Source: Pedobacter jejuensis (GTDB lineage Bacteria; Bacteroidota; Bacteroidia; Sphingobacteriales; Sphingobacteriaceae). From it: DNA of 64,000 nt. Position numbers and translations under genes: made by a program. Where the stretch lies: assembly GCF_003725795.1 (NCBI RefSeq), contig NZ_RBEE01000023.1:611543-675542 (forward strand). Reading direction: 5' to 3'. Below, in pieces: positions 45,119-54,038 of this stretch; position 1 is the first letter of the stretch; the number at the start of each line of letters is the position of its first letter. A model generated the notes under the pieces. It had not been told where the DNA came from. It saw only the letters and a program-made list of their open reading frames with translations, and did not search any database.

Positions 45119-46672
45119 ATGATAATTTTAAATAAGTGGAGGCTCATTTTTAAATACTTCTTGATAGTACTTTTATTAGTACTTATTACCTTGAGGATAT
45201 TGGTGATTTTCCTAAATATAGCAGATATTGCAGGTATGGAACAGAATGTAATCTACAGCATTCAGCAACTCCTTTACAATGGCAATTTATATACATCGCC
45301 ATTAAATGCTCCTTTCTCCATTACACAATATACACCTATATATTACCTTATAAATGCCTTCACCGCCAAATCTTTAGGTTTTACAGAAGATAATATTTAT
45401 GCTTTATACCACATTGGTAGATTTTGGAACTTGATATTCAACTTAGCAAGTTCATACCTTATCTACAGAATTGGCAAAGATTATTTTAGAATATCTGGTA
45501 GTAAAACCTTAATACTATTTGTTGCTTCATTCGCTTTAAATTTTGCACATAATTTTGCTGTAAGGCCAGATTCTTTACACGATTTAGCAGGAATTGCTTC
45601 TATTTACGCAATGATTGTATATTATCAATCGGGTAAAAAAAATATTGCCAACCTACTGCTTACTGTTGCACTAACAGCTATTGCCGTATTTTCAAAACAA
45701 AGTGGAATACAATTTATTATAATTTTTGTGGGTTTTACATTCCTAATTAAAGATTGGGCAACTATGCTAAAACTGATTGCTTCTACTGTTCTATTTTACG
45801 GAATTCTCTTTTATACTGCTCATTTAATATATCCATCATTTTTTGAGAACATTATTGGGGGAGTAAAAAATGGAATTGATGTTACAAACTTCGTAGAATA
45901 TATACTTACTAGAAGCATATTTATCTTGACTGGCTGGCCTTTAATTTTATACTTTCTATATCTTTTGCTTAGTAGAAACTTACTATTCAAAGGAGCAGAC
46001 ATTAGTAAGCTTTTAGCCATAAGCGGATTAGGAACGCTAATTTTTGCATCAGTAACAGCACTTAAAATGGGGGCAACAACTCAATACTATGTGGTGTTTA
46101 TGAATTTGGCATTAATTGTAGCACTTAATCAAAGTTTTAAAATTAAGGCATCGGTAAAAGGACTAAAATTTTTCATTGATAAGTACTCATTAACTTCGTT
46201 TTTTTGCTTATTCATAATCTTAATATTCGGTTTTAATACTTTTAAATCAATCGCAAATTTTAAAGAAGACCCAAAATTAATTTCACAAAAAACAAGTACT
46301 GCCAAGATAGCTAAACTCATTAGCTCAGATTTTAAAAGTAATAATGACAAATACGTTTATTCAAATTTAGGAACTGATACTTATGCTCCATCCAGACAAT
46401 TTTTAAATAACATTTATTTCAAAAATTGTCTTGTACCACAGCGAGATATACTAGAATATTCTACCAGCAAGCTTGAAGTTGTTGGATATAATGAATTTGA
46501 AAAGTTATTAAAAGATGGAGATATAGAATACATAATCGATTCTAATCCGAATTCTAAATATGAAATTGTTAAGGATTTTAATAAAATCAAAAACTCAGAT
46601 TACACGTTAGTATTAAATAGCGATGGGTATTTAGTTTATAAGAACAATAAAAGCACATGGAAGAGAAAGTAG
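45119..46672 (+). CDS. GT-C membrane glycosyltransferase-like protein
   Basis: This integral membrane protein of about 517 residues has ten or more hydrophobic segments and a soluble C-terminal domain. The ATG at 45119 gives MIILNKWRLIFKYF; a TTG nine codons upstream is less likely. Its overall form matches GT39/GT83-type polyprenyl-phosphate-sugar-dependent transferases, although the first periplasmic Asp-Glu signature is not obvious. It overlaps the next gene by 16 bp, and that gene encodes a GtrB-like polyprenyl-phosphate glycosyltransferase, so the two should act as donor maker and user. Confidence 0.75.
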   Translation: MIILNKWRLIFKYFLIVLLLVLITLRILVIFLNIADIAGMEQNVIYSIQQLLYNGNLYTSPLNAPFSITQYTPIYYLINAFTAKSLGFTEDNIYALYHIGRFWNLIFNLASSYLIYRIGKDYFRISGSKTLILFVASFALNFAHNFAVRPDSLHDLAGIASIYAMIVYYQSGKKNIANLLLTVALTAIAVFSKQSGIQFIIIFVGFTFLIKDWATMLKLIASTVLFYGILFYTAHLIYPSFFENIIGGVKNGIDVTNFVEYILTRSIFILTGWPLILYFLYLLLSRNLLFKGADISKLLAISGLGTLIFASVTALKMGATTQYYVVFMNLALIVALNQSFKIKASVKGLKFFIDKYSLTSFFCLFIILIFGFNTFKSIANFKEDPKLISQKTSTAKIAKLISSDFKSNNDKYVYSNLGTDTYAPSRQFLNNIYFKNCLVPQRDILEYSTSKLEVVGYNEFEKLLKDGDIEYIIDSNPNSKYEIVKDFNKIKNSDYTLVLNSDGYLVYKNNKSTWKRK

Positions 46673-47610
46673 TAATTATTACCCCTTGCTTTAATGAAAA
46701 CACTACCGTAATTTCATTTCTGCAGAATGTTGAAAGCGTGATAGAAAAACTCCCTCAAACCTTTGAGGTTGTTGTAGTAGATGACTGCTCTTCAGACCAT
46801 ACCCTTTCTTTGTTAAAGCAATTTAAATTCTCGGCAATAAATGCAACATTAACAATTTTAGAATTGAATTTTAATGTTGGTCACCAAGCAGCAATTTATC
46901 AAGGCCTGTTATATTCTAATAGTATAGCATCTGATAAATTTATCATAATGGATTCTGATGGTGAGGATGACCCCGAAGCCATTGCTGATTTGGTTAAGTT
47001 TAAAGATTTCGATATCATTAATGTAGCAAGAGGTAGAAGAAAAGAAAGCTTTTCTTTCCAAGCTTCATACTATATTTACCGATTTATATTTAAAATTATA
47101 ACCGGAAAAGTATTAAATTTTGGAAATTTCTGCATGATTAAAAAGAAGGTTTTGAAAACCTCATGCTATACAGGGTTTATACATTTTGCTGCTCATCTTT
47201 CTAAACAAAAAGTTTCATCAACTAGTATTGTTTACAATAGATTAAAAAGAATTGATGGCAAATCAAAAATGAATTTAACCAGCTTGGTTCACCATGCATT
47301 TAAATCCTTTGTAGAATATGCAGAAGAACTATTAATGGTTTTTTTAAGAATTTTTATGCTGATAATCGTTTCCTTCTTTGGTTTTATCGGTATTGTATTA
47401 TACAAGAAATTTTTTACAGATGAAGCTATTTTAGGTTGGGCCAGTACTATGACTGTAAGTTTATTTACCACAGCACTAATATGTATCGGCTTCTTTGTGA
47501 TGGGAATTCTATTGCTAAATATGATATCTCAAAAGAGCCAGAGCAAGAGTGAAATATTTAATAAGTTAGCTAACAATGAAATTTTACCATCCGATAGCTT
47601 GAAATTATAG
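46657..47610 (+). CDS. GT2 polyprenyl-phosphate glycosyltransferase, GtrB/DPM1-like
   Basis: This 317-residue protein has the GT2 catalytic domain (VVIITPCFNENTTV; VVVDDCSSDHT; FIIMDSDGEDDPE near 105; ARGRRKES) followed by two C-terminal membrane helices (about 225-245 and 265-290), the layout of GtrB/ArnC/DPM1 enzymes. These load a sugar onto undecaprenyl phosphate for a GT-C enzyme. It overlaps the GT-C gene by 16 bp. Its stop lies in a 34-bp palindrome shared with the convergent GT8 gene. Confidence 0.85.
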   Translation: MEEKVVIITPCFNENTTVISFLQNVESVIEKLPQTFEVVVVDDCSSDHTLSLLKQFKFSAINATLTILELNFNVGHQAAIYQGLLYSNSIASDKFIIMDSDGEDDPEAIADLVKFKDFDIINVARGRRKESFSFQASYYIYRFIFKIITGKVLNFGNFCMIKKKVLKTSCYTGFIHFAAHLSKQKVSSTSIVYNRLKRIDGKSKMNLTSLVHHAFKSFVEYAEELLMVFLRIFMLIIVSFFGFIGIVLYKKFFTDEAILGWASTMTVSLFTTALICIGFFVMGILLLNMISQKSQSKSEIFNKLANNEILPSDSLKL

Positions 47611-47635
47611 AAGAAGAATTCTTCTTCTATAATTT
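47602..47635. terminator. 34-bp perfect palindrome across two convergent stop codons
   Basis: Each 17-bp arm reads AAATTATAGAAGAAGAA towards the centre. The + strand gene stop (TAG, 47608-47610) and the - strand gene stop (TAG, 47629-47627) occupy equivalent positions in the two arms, so both proteins end Lys-Leu. As RNA it can form a hairpin with a four-base loop on either strand, so it is probably a bidirectional terminator. Confidence 0.75.
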
Positions 47636-48511
47636 TATGAAAGCCTTCTTTATCTTATTAAAAATCTTCCTGATATGCCTTTGATTTCCGCTAATTGGTT
47701 TAAAGTTTTTCCAGGGAGTTAACGACAAATATCTATAAAATTCATCTTTGTAAACTTCTTTCGAGTTATATGTTTTAAATATTGGTTTAATATCAAGAAA
47801 ATGAACCAACGATGGATTTTCATTTTCATTAAAGGCAAACCAGTTCCATTTTGGATCGAGCTGTAACCATTTATTGGCCAAAACAACATTTAAACCATAT
47901 TGATCTGCCAACTGAACATATTTTTTATGAATTCTTAAAGCATCAATCACTTTCTCAGAAATACCCTCTGCCTTCCATTTCTTAGGATTTACGACTAAGA
48001 CACCTGAATTAAAATATTTTGTATCAGCTGTAAGTCCTAATTCAGCATAATTTGCAATTCCACCCCATTTGCAATCAACTGTTTTACCAACATCTTGTGC
48101 TGCAGCAACCGTATATTCTCCTAAAGATAGATTCCATAATTTTGAAATATCATCTTGGACAATGGTATCTACATCCAAATAAATTAATTTTTCTACATGC
48201 TCGTCGACAACATAAGGAGAAAAAACCCTCATATACGCTGTTAATGGAAAGGCCGAACTATCAACAGGAATCGTGATATGCGATGGGACGATTTCTTTGC
48301 TTTTAAACCATTTAATGGTTATCCTCGATGGATCTACAATTGATTCTAGTTTTTTTCTGAATGACTTTGCAATTCCATCATCAATGATATGAAAATCAAT
48401 GTGTTCGTCAGTTTTGTGATTTAAATCAATTGATTTAAGCAATGCAACAATTAATATTGCATAGTGGTTATCACTAGCACAAATTATCGATATATTATTA
48501 TTTACTTTCAC
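47627..48511 (-). CDS. GT8 family glycosyltransferase
   Basis: This 294-residue retaining glycosyltransferase is of the GT8 (LgtC/general stress protein A) type. Motifs are ISIICASDNHYAILIVALLKS, the DxD metal site LIYLDVDTIVQDD, YFNSGVLVVNPKKW and a C-terminal HFLDIKP. The only plausible start is GTG at 48511. It is a tandem paralogue of the next gene upstream (48543-49427); both probably transfer glucose or galactose, but specificity is not readable. Confidence 0.88.
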   Translation of the reverse strand: MKVNNNISIICASDNHYAILIVALLKSIDLNHKTDEHIDFHIIDDGIAKSFRKKLESIVDPSRITIKWFKSKEIVPSHITIPVDSSAFPLTAYMRVFSPYVVDEHVEKLIYLDVDTIVQDDISKLWNLSLGEYTVAAAQDVGKTVDCKWGGIANYAELGLTADTKYFNSGVLVVNPKKWKAEGISEKVIDALRIHKKYVQLADQYGLNVVLANKWLQLDPKWNWFAFNENENPSLVHFLDIKPIFKTYNSKEVYKDEFYRYLSLTPWKNFKPISGNQRHIRKIFNKIKKAFIKL

Positions 48512-48542
48512 GCTATAAGAGTTATATAAAATTATCTGATTA

Positions 48543-49427
48543 TTATTTCAAAAATTTAAACTTCAATTTTTGAATGATGTTATTTACCTTTTTTAAATAT
48601 CTGCTTGAGGCACCAATTGGTTTAAAATTTACCCATTTCGTTTGATTTAGATAATGATAAAACTCATCTCTATAGTTATAAGCATAAGTTTTATAAATAG
48701 GCTTTCTATGAAAATAATGAATGAGTTTAGGTTTAGGATCTTCATTTACAGAAAAACAATTCCATAATCTATCAATTTCAAACCAGTTTCCAATTAACGC
48801 AATATTCAGACCGTACTGATCGCCTAATGATGCATATTTTTTATTCTGATTAATAGCATTAATTGTTTTTCTGGTGATGTCTTGCTCGAGCCATTTTTTA
48901 ACATTAATGATTTGCAAACCAGCATTAAAGTACTTTTCATCCGGATTCAATCCCAACTCTTTGTAGTTTTCAATTCCGTTTCCAATTGTTTTAGTTATAG
49001 GGCCAATGGTATCGCTTGCCGCTCCTATTACAAATTTTCCTGTATCAATAGCCCATAAGTTAGCGATATCATCAAGCATTATCATATCAACATCCATAAA
49101 AATCGCCTTCTCAACATCTTTAGGTACGATATACGGTATAAGTAACCTGATATACGTATTAATCGGATATGCATTATTAACAATCGGAAGATTAATGTCT
49201 TTAGGAATTATCTCCGTCATTTTTAGCCATATTAAGTTCATCTTATCTAAACTTAACGATTGTTGTAACTTTGATTTGTTTGCCCTAGAAATTTTGTCAT
49301 CAACAATATAAACATCGACAATTGCATTATCAATATGATTAATCTCTATTGATTTCAACAACGCTGCTAATAAAACAACATAGTTGTTATCGCAAGCCAA
49401 CACAACAGAAATATTATTTTTTTTCAT
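48543..49427 (-). CDS. GT8 family glycosyltransferase, tandem paralogue
   Basis: This 294-residue protein is the same length as the neighbour and aligns throughout (ISVVLACDNNYVVLLAALLKS, IFMDVDMIMLDDIANLW, YFNAGLQIINVKKW, HYFHRKPIYKTY). The two have diverged widely, so the duplication is not recent and different acceptors are likely. Its ATG overlaps the end of the flippase gene by 14 bp. Confidence 0.88.
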   Translation of the reverse strand: MKKNNISVVLACDNNYVVLLAALLKSIEINHIDNAIVDVYIVDDKISRANKSKLQQSLSLDKMNLIWLKMTEIIPKDINLPIVNNAYPINTYIRLLIPYIVPKDVEKAIFMDVDMIMLDDIANLWAIDTGKFVIGAASDTIGPITKTIGNGIENYKELGLNPDEKYFNAGLQIINVKKWLEQDITRKTINAINQNKKYASLGDQYGLNIALIGNWFEIDRLWNCFSVNEDPKPKLIHYFHRKPIYKTYAYNYRDEFYHYLNQTKWVNFKPIGASSRYLKKVNNIIQKLKFKFLK

Positions 49428-50790
49428 TGACTATTTTATGTGAACTCTTAAAGAAAGTATTATTTAACTGTTTTATAAGAAGAATTAACTCTTTAAATCC
49501 AACCTGGTAAATGCTTAAAAAGCTAAATTTTGAATATTTATTTAATGGTTTATACGTCATATAAATTGCAACAACTATTGGTGTTATAGATGCAAAAGCT
49601 ATGGAATAAACAGAGTGATAAATACCAACGAATGCAAAAACAGCCGCAAGATTTACTAACGACATTATGATAATTTTATAGAAATTGATTTTTGGCTGGT
49701 GGATGATATCTACTCCAATTGCAAAAAACCGATCGGCAGGATACAATAATGCAATAACCATAAATATTCTAAAAAGGTTAGGAGCCTCATTGGAAACATA
49801 ACCTTTACCTCCTAACAAATGAATAATAGGCTGAGCAAAAATTAAAGCTATAATTATTACAGGTATTAATACAATAGTTAACATACCGATTAGTTTCTTT
49901 AACGTATAAATCATTTCAGTTTTTTCTCCCTTGTTATAATGGGTAGATAACAAAGGCATACCACTGGTAACAAAACTTAATAATGGTATTTCAACTATTT
50001 GTAATAATTTTCCACCTAAATTATACATGGCTAAAGCAGCAGGTCCTATTAAAAAATTAATTACAAAAGTATTTGTTACGCCAAATAAATTAGAGCTGAT
50101 GTTGGTACCCATGCTGTATTTTCCAAAATGGAACAGTTCCCATGCTGTATTAAGTTTTGCTTTAAAAACTGATGAAATCATAGTCCATCTCAATACTAAA
50201 ACTATACAACTGGCAAATAAATTAGAACCTATAAAGGTGTACATTACAGTCATTAAATTTAGTTTGCCTAAATAGGCTAAAGTAAATATAACTAATGTAT
50301 AAGAGCCTTGATTAAATATCCTTAACCACAACAATCTATCAAATCGCTTACTTGCCTGAACGATACAATCGGCCATAAAGCATGGAAGCGTAATAAGGGA
50401 TATAATGGAAAAATATTTTAAGAATAATGCCAGACCCTGATCGGTTACATAGCTTGAAATAAAATAGGTTGGTATATTAATAATTAAAAATATAACCGAA
50501 ATTACCATTGCTAACAGCCAGGCAGAACCAGCAACTTCATTTCCTCGCTCTTCGGTAGTACCAGAAAAAAACTTAACAATTGTTATGGTTAAAAATCCTG
50601 CCCGTAAATTATCTATCAAACCAACAATAGCTAAAAAGAATATATAAATACCAATATCAACTACAGTTAGGTTTCTATATAAAATAGATAAGGTAATCAT
50701 TCCAAAAACCGCCATCATTCCATTGGCCAGCAGAGATTGAAAATGCATGTTTTTAAAAATTGCAAACGCCTTTTTTATAATTTTTATCAT
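49414..50790 (-). CDS. Wzx-like polysaccharide flippase
   Basis: This 458-residue membrane protein has about twelve to fourteen hydrophobic helices and few charged loops, the form of MOP-superfamily lipid-linked oligosaccharide flippases (Wzx). It contains FGKYSMGTNISSNLFGVTN, a region typical of these transporters. It should move the undecaprenyl-linked repeat unit across the inner membrane. It is downstream of the GMC gene by 21 bp and overlaps the GT8 gene, so it lies in one minus-strand operon from about 53.1 to 47.6 kb. Confidence 0.88.
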   Translation of the reverse strand: MIKIIKKAFAIFKNMHFQSLLANGMMAVFGMITLSILYRNLTVVDIGIYIFFLAIVGLIDNLRAGFLTITIVKFFSGTTEERGNEVAGSAWLLAMVISVIFLIINIPTYFISSYVTDQGLALFLKYFSIISLITLPCFMADCIVQASKRFDRLLWLRIFNQGSYTLVIFTLAYLGKLNLMTVMYTFIGSNLFASCIVLVLRWTMISSVFKAKLNTAWELFHFGKYSMGTNISSNLFGVTNTFVINFLIGPAALAMYNLGGKLLQIVEIPLLSFVTSGMPLLSTHYNKGEKTEMIYTLKKLIGMLTIVLIPVIIIALIFAQPIIHLLGGKGYVSNEAPNLFRIFMVIALLYPADRFFAIGVDIIHQPKINFYKIIIMSLVNLAAVFAFVGIYHSVYSIAFASITPIVVAIYMTYKPLNKYSKFSFLSIYQVGFKELILLIKQLNNTFFKSSHKIVNEKK

Positions 50791-50811
50791 TTATCTAGCG
50801 TTGTTGCATTG

Positions 50812-52497
50812 TTATAAATTACCATTAGTTATTTCGTTTGCTGCAAAATCAACAGCTCTGGCCGTAAGCGCCATATATGTTAATGATGGATTTTGACACG
50901 CAGAAGATGTCATACAACTTCCATCTGTTACAAATACATTTTTTGCAGCATGGATTTGATTGTTAGAATTAAGAACAGATGTAGCAGGATCGGTTCCCAT
51001 ACGAGCTGTTCCCATTTCGTGAATGGTAGAACCTCCAGGTTTATTATAATTGAACATGCTCACATCAGAAAAACCTGCGTCTTTCAACATACTAGCACAA
51101 GTTTCCTGGATATCCTTCATCATATTTTTTTCATTCTCATTAAATGAAAAATCTATTTTTACTAAAGGCAGCCCCCATCTATCTTTCTTTATATCATCTA
51201 AAGAAATCTTATTTTCAAAATAAGGTAAACATTCACCCCAACCTGCCATCCAGATTGTCCACGGACCAGGTGTTGTTAATTTAGATTTAAAATCTACTCC
51301 AAAACCTGCTTCACCTTGACTGTCTTCCCATTCCTTACGTTCGCCATCACCTTGAATATTATAGCCTCTTTTAAAATCTAAACCTTCATTATCTTTTATA
51401 TTCCGATACCTAGGTATTAGAAAACCACAAGGTCTCCTACCTTTATAATATTTGTCTTTAAAACCACTAAAAACACCATATGCACCAGCAGATGAATGAT
51501 GGTCCATTAAATTGTGTCCAAGCTGGCCGCTATCATTACCAAATCCTGTAGGGAATCTTTTTGATTTGGAATTTAATAATATAGACGTGGTAGCAATAGT
51601 TGAAGCATTAACAAATATAATTTTAGATTTATAAATTAAAGTTTCATTTGTATTTGCATCTATTACTTTTACACCCGAGGCCTTTTGAGTTTCCTCGTTG
51701 TATAGGATTTCGGCGACAATAGAAAATGGACGGAGTGTTAAATTGCCTGTTTTTTCTGCAGCTGGAATAGTTGAACTATTGCTACTGAAATAACCCCCAA
51801 AAGGACAACCTCTATTGCACAAATTACGGTTTTGGCAAGGTCCTCTATTATCCCAACCACGCGATAGATTCGCAACTCTAGCTATCGTTAATATTCTGTT
51901 TTCTTTATTTTTTATTGAGGTTTTTAAATGGCTTTCTACACAATTTAGTTCCATTGGTGGTAGAAATTTTCCATCAGGTAATTGTGGTAAATTTTCTGAT
52001 TTTCCACTCACACCAATAAACTGCTCAACATAATCGTACCATTTTTCTAAATCTTTATATCTAATTGGCCAATCTACCCCAACCCCATCTTTTTTATTTG
52101 CCTCAAAATCTAAATCACTCAAACGGTAGCACTGCCTTCCCCAAGTTAATGATTTACCACCAACCTGGTACCCTCTTAACCAATTAAATGGCTTTTCTTG
52201 AATATATGGATGAATTTTATCACTTACGAAAAAATGTTTATCGGCCGGGCTATACACATTGCTATGAACTGGGTCGTTTTCAATATCCTGAAGCGTATTA
52301 TGTAAACCATTTTTAAAATCCCAGGGCTTAAGGTTTGCTGTAGGATAATCCACAATATGTTTTACGTCTCTTCCACGCTCGAGTAATAATGTTTTTAACC
52401 CTTTCTTGCACAATTCCATAGCCGCCCAACCACCACTTATACCAGAACCTATTACAATGGCATCATAAACTTGTTCTGTTTTAACAGTTTTATCCAT
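50812..52497 (-). CDS. GMC-family flavin dehydrogenase, large subunit with probable Fe-S motif
   Basis: This FAD oxidoreductase of 561 residues has VIGSGISGGW (15-24), the Cys cluster C221-x5-C227-x3-C231-P (as in FAD-dependent glucose and gluconate dehydrogenase large subunits that hold an Fe-S cluster), the catalytic-site IHEMGTARMG and the C-terminal ACQNPSLTYMAL. The ATG at 52497 lies 2 bp after the stop of the small-subunit gene and gives a normal N-terminus; an upstream in-frame ATG (52545) would overlap that gene. It lacks a signal peptide and should be carried across with its RR-leader partner. Its substrate is probably a sugar or sugar polymer. Confidence 0.9.
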   Translation of the reverse strand: MDKTVKTEQVYDAIVIGSGISGGWAAMELCKKGLKTLLLERGRDVKHIVDYPTANLKPWDFKNGLHNTLQDIENDPVHSNVYSPADKHFFVSDKIHPYIQEKPFNWLRGYQVGGKSLTWGRQCYRLSDLDFEANKKDGVGVDWPIRYKDLEKWYDYVEQFIGVSGKSENLPQLPDGKFLPPMELNCVESHLKTSIKNKENRILTIARVANLSRGWDNRGPCQNRNLCNRGCPFGGYFSSNSSTIPAAEKTGNLTLRPFSIVAEILYNEETQKASGVKVIDANTNETLIYKSKIIFVNASTIATTSILLNSKSKRFPTGFGNDSGQLGHNLMDHHSSAGAYGVFSGFKDKYYKGRRPCGFLIPRYRNIKDNEGLDFKRGYNIQGDGERKEWEDSQGEAGFGVDFKSKLTTPGPWTIWMAGWGECLPYFENKISLDDIKKDRWGLPLVKIDFSFNENEKNMMKDIQETCASMLKDAGFSDVSMFNYNKPGGSTIHEMGTARMGTDPATSVLNSNNQIHAAKNVFVTDGSCMTSSACQNPSLTYMALTARAVDFAANEITNGNL

Positions 52498-52499
52498 AT

Positions 52500-53075
52500 T
52501 TATTTCGTTGCCCACGATTTTTGATTTGGTTTTAGCGATGTACATGCAATGAAACTTCCAGGTATATAATCATAAGATAAACCCTGAGATGCACCAAGTT
52601 CAGAGCTGCAATAGCCCTCAACTGTAAGTTGCTTTAATAGTGTAAAGAAAGGACGACCGACAAGTTTATTGTTTATCTTATTTAAAATTTGGTAGCGATA
52701 AGTATCATTCTCTTCAAAATGCTTCAATATTTCTACACGTTCTAAGGGAGTACAACGATCAAAAGATTTATTAAATTTACTTTGAGTATAATTTTGAACA
52801 TTTTCCAGACCATTCAAAAATTTGTTTTGCTCTATTTTAGAAGTACAGTTATGCAAAACATTAATTATGTAGTTTTGAACACCGGCACTTTTGGCTCCTG
52901 GTGTATCTGTTTGTGGAATAATGGTTTCTGCAAGTTCAGCTATAAGCACCTTGAAATCAGCGATCTGACTTAAGCTAATCTTTTGATGTAGATCGAACCA
53001 CTTGTAGGCAGAAAATGAAGAAATACCTAAAGCACTTAAAGCTAGAATACTTCTTAAGGATGTTCGTCTATTCAA
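52500..53075 (-). CDS. Gluconate 2-dehydrogenase subunit 3-like protein
   Basis: This 191-residue small subunit starts with an RR-type leader (MNRRTSLRSILALSALG) and contains LIAELAETIIPQTDTPGAKSAGVQNYI, the recognisable gluconate_2DH_3 block, and LKQLTVEGYCSSELG. The start is TTG at 53075, since no ATG gives a complete leader. In known complexes this subunit carries the Tat signal and supports the GMC flavoprotein. It is directly upstream of the GMC gene. Confidence 0.88.
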   Translation of the reverse strand: MNRRTSLRSILALSALGISSFSAYKWFDLHQKISLSQIADFKVLIAELAETIIPQTDTPGAKSAGVQNYIINVLHNCTSKIEQNKFLNGLENVQNYTQSKFNKSFDRCTPLERVEILKHFEENDTYRYQILNKINNKLVGRPFFTLLKQLTVEGYCSSELGASQGLSYDYIPGSFIACTSLKPNQKSWATK

Positions 53076-53212
53076 AATGAGCGGGATAATTACAAAAAGT
53101 AAAGATAAATATTAATCGAACAAATCTTTGATAATTGGCGGTATTATTTTTTTTTATTAAACATTTAAAGTTTTTGATATATATTTATCAATTATCCCCA
53201 ATCTATAACTTA

Positions 53213-54034
53213 ATGAGACCTGTTTTCATCCCAATTAGTGTCCAAAAATACAACAAGAGTTCGAGTGTTTTAAAGTCTGAAATAAGGTCAATAAATGAAA
53301 ATTTCAGGAAACTTTTTAGCGATACACCTGATATTTCAATTGTTATACCTGCGTACAATGAAGAAGAAAATATATTAAAAACATTATACTCATTATCAAA
53401 TACGAAATCAAGGTATTCAATAGAGGTTATTGTTGTAAACAATAATTCTAAAGACAAAACGGAAGAACTGATAAATGCCTGTGGAGTTATTTGCGTTAAT
53501 GAGACAAAACAAGGTATTACAAATGCCCGAAACGCTGGGCTGGCTGCTGCAAAAGGAAAGTATATCATAAATGCTGATGCTGATACAATATATCCAGAAT
53601 CGTGGATAGATAACATGATAGATCCGCTACACAACAATAATAAAATTGCGTTAACTTACGGCAGATTTTCTTTTATTCCCGAAGAAACGCCAAGAATTTT
53701 ATACTTTTTCTATGAATATTTATCTGATTTTAACAGACACATAAACAGGTTATTTAAAGAAGAAGCTCTAAATGTTTATGGTTTTAATTCAGCATGCCGC
53801 AGAGAGCAGTGTTTAAATGTAGATGGATTTGTTCATCCTACTGGAACGAATGAAGACGGTTGGCTAGCCATGAAATTACGTAAAGCTGGCTTTGGCAAAT
53901 TACATTGGGTTACCAAAAGTGAAAGTATAGTATGGACAGGAGACAGAAGAATAATTGTTGATGGAGGAATATATAAATCTACTTACGATAGATTTATAAA
54001 ATATTTTAACTTTAAACACATAAAAAAAAGTTAA
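53213..54034 (+). CDS. Family 2 glycosyltransferase
   Basis: This 273-residue GT2 enzyme has ISIVIPAYNEEENILKT, NNNSKDKT, YIINADADTIYPES and GTNEDGWLAMKLRKAG. The ATG at 53213 is preferred; the upstream TTG would add a 26-residue hydrophobic tail outside the catalytic domain. It is the only + strand gene in this minus-strand stretch. Donor sugar is unknown. Confidence 0.85.
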   Translation: MRPVFIPISVQKYNKSSSVLKSEIRSINENFRKLFSDTPDISIVIPAYNEEENILKTLYSLSNTKSRYSIEVIVVNNNSKDKTEELINACGVICVNETKQGITNARNAGLAAAKGKYIINADADTIYPESWIDNMIDPLHNNNKIALTYGRFSFIPEETPRILYFFYEYLSDFNRHINRLFKEEALNVYGFNSACRREQCLNVDGFVHPTGTNEDGWLAMKLRKAGFGKLHWVTKSESIVWTGDRRIIVDGGIYKSTYDRFIKYFNFKHIKKS

Positions 54035-54038
54035 CCTA

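Noticed and set aside
53135..53212. TTG start that would add 26 hydrophobic residues to the GT2 gene
   Set aside because: The ATG at 53213 is close to the catalytic start, and the added sequence has no family support.
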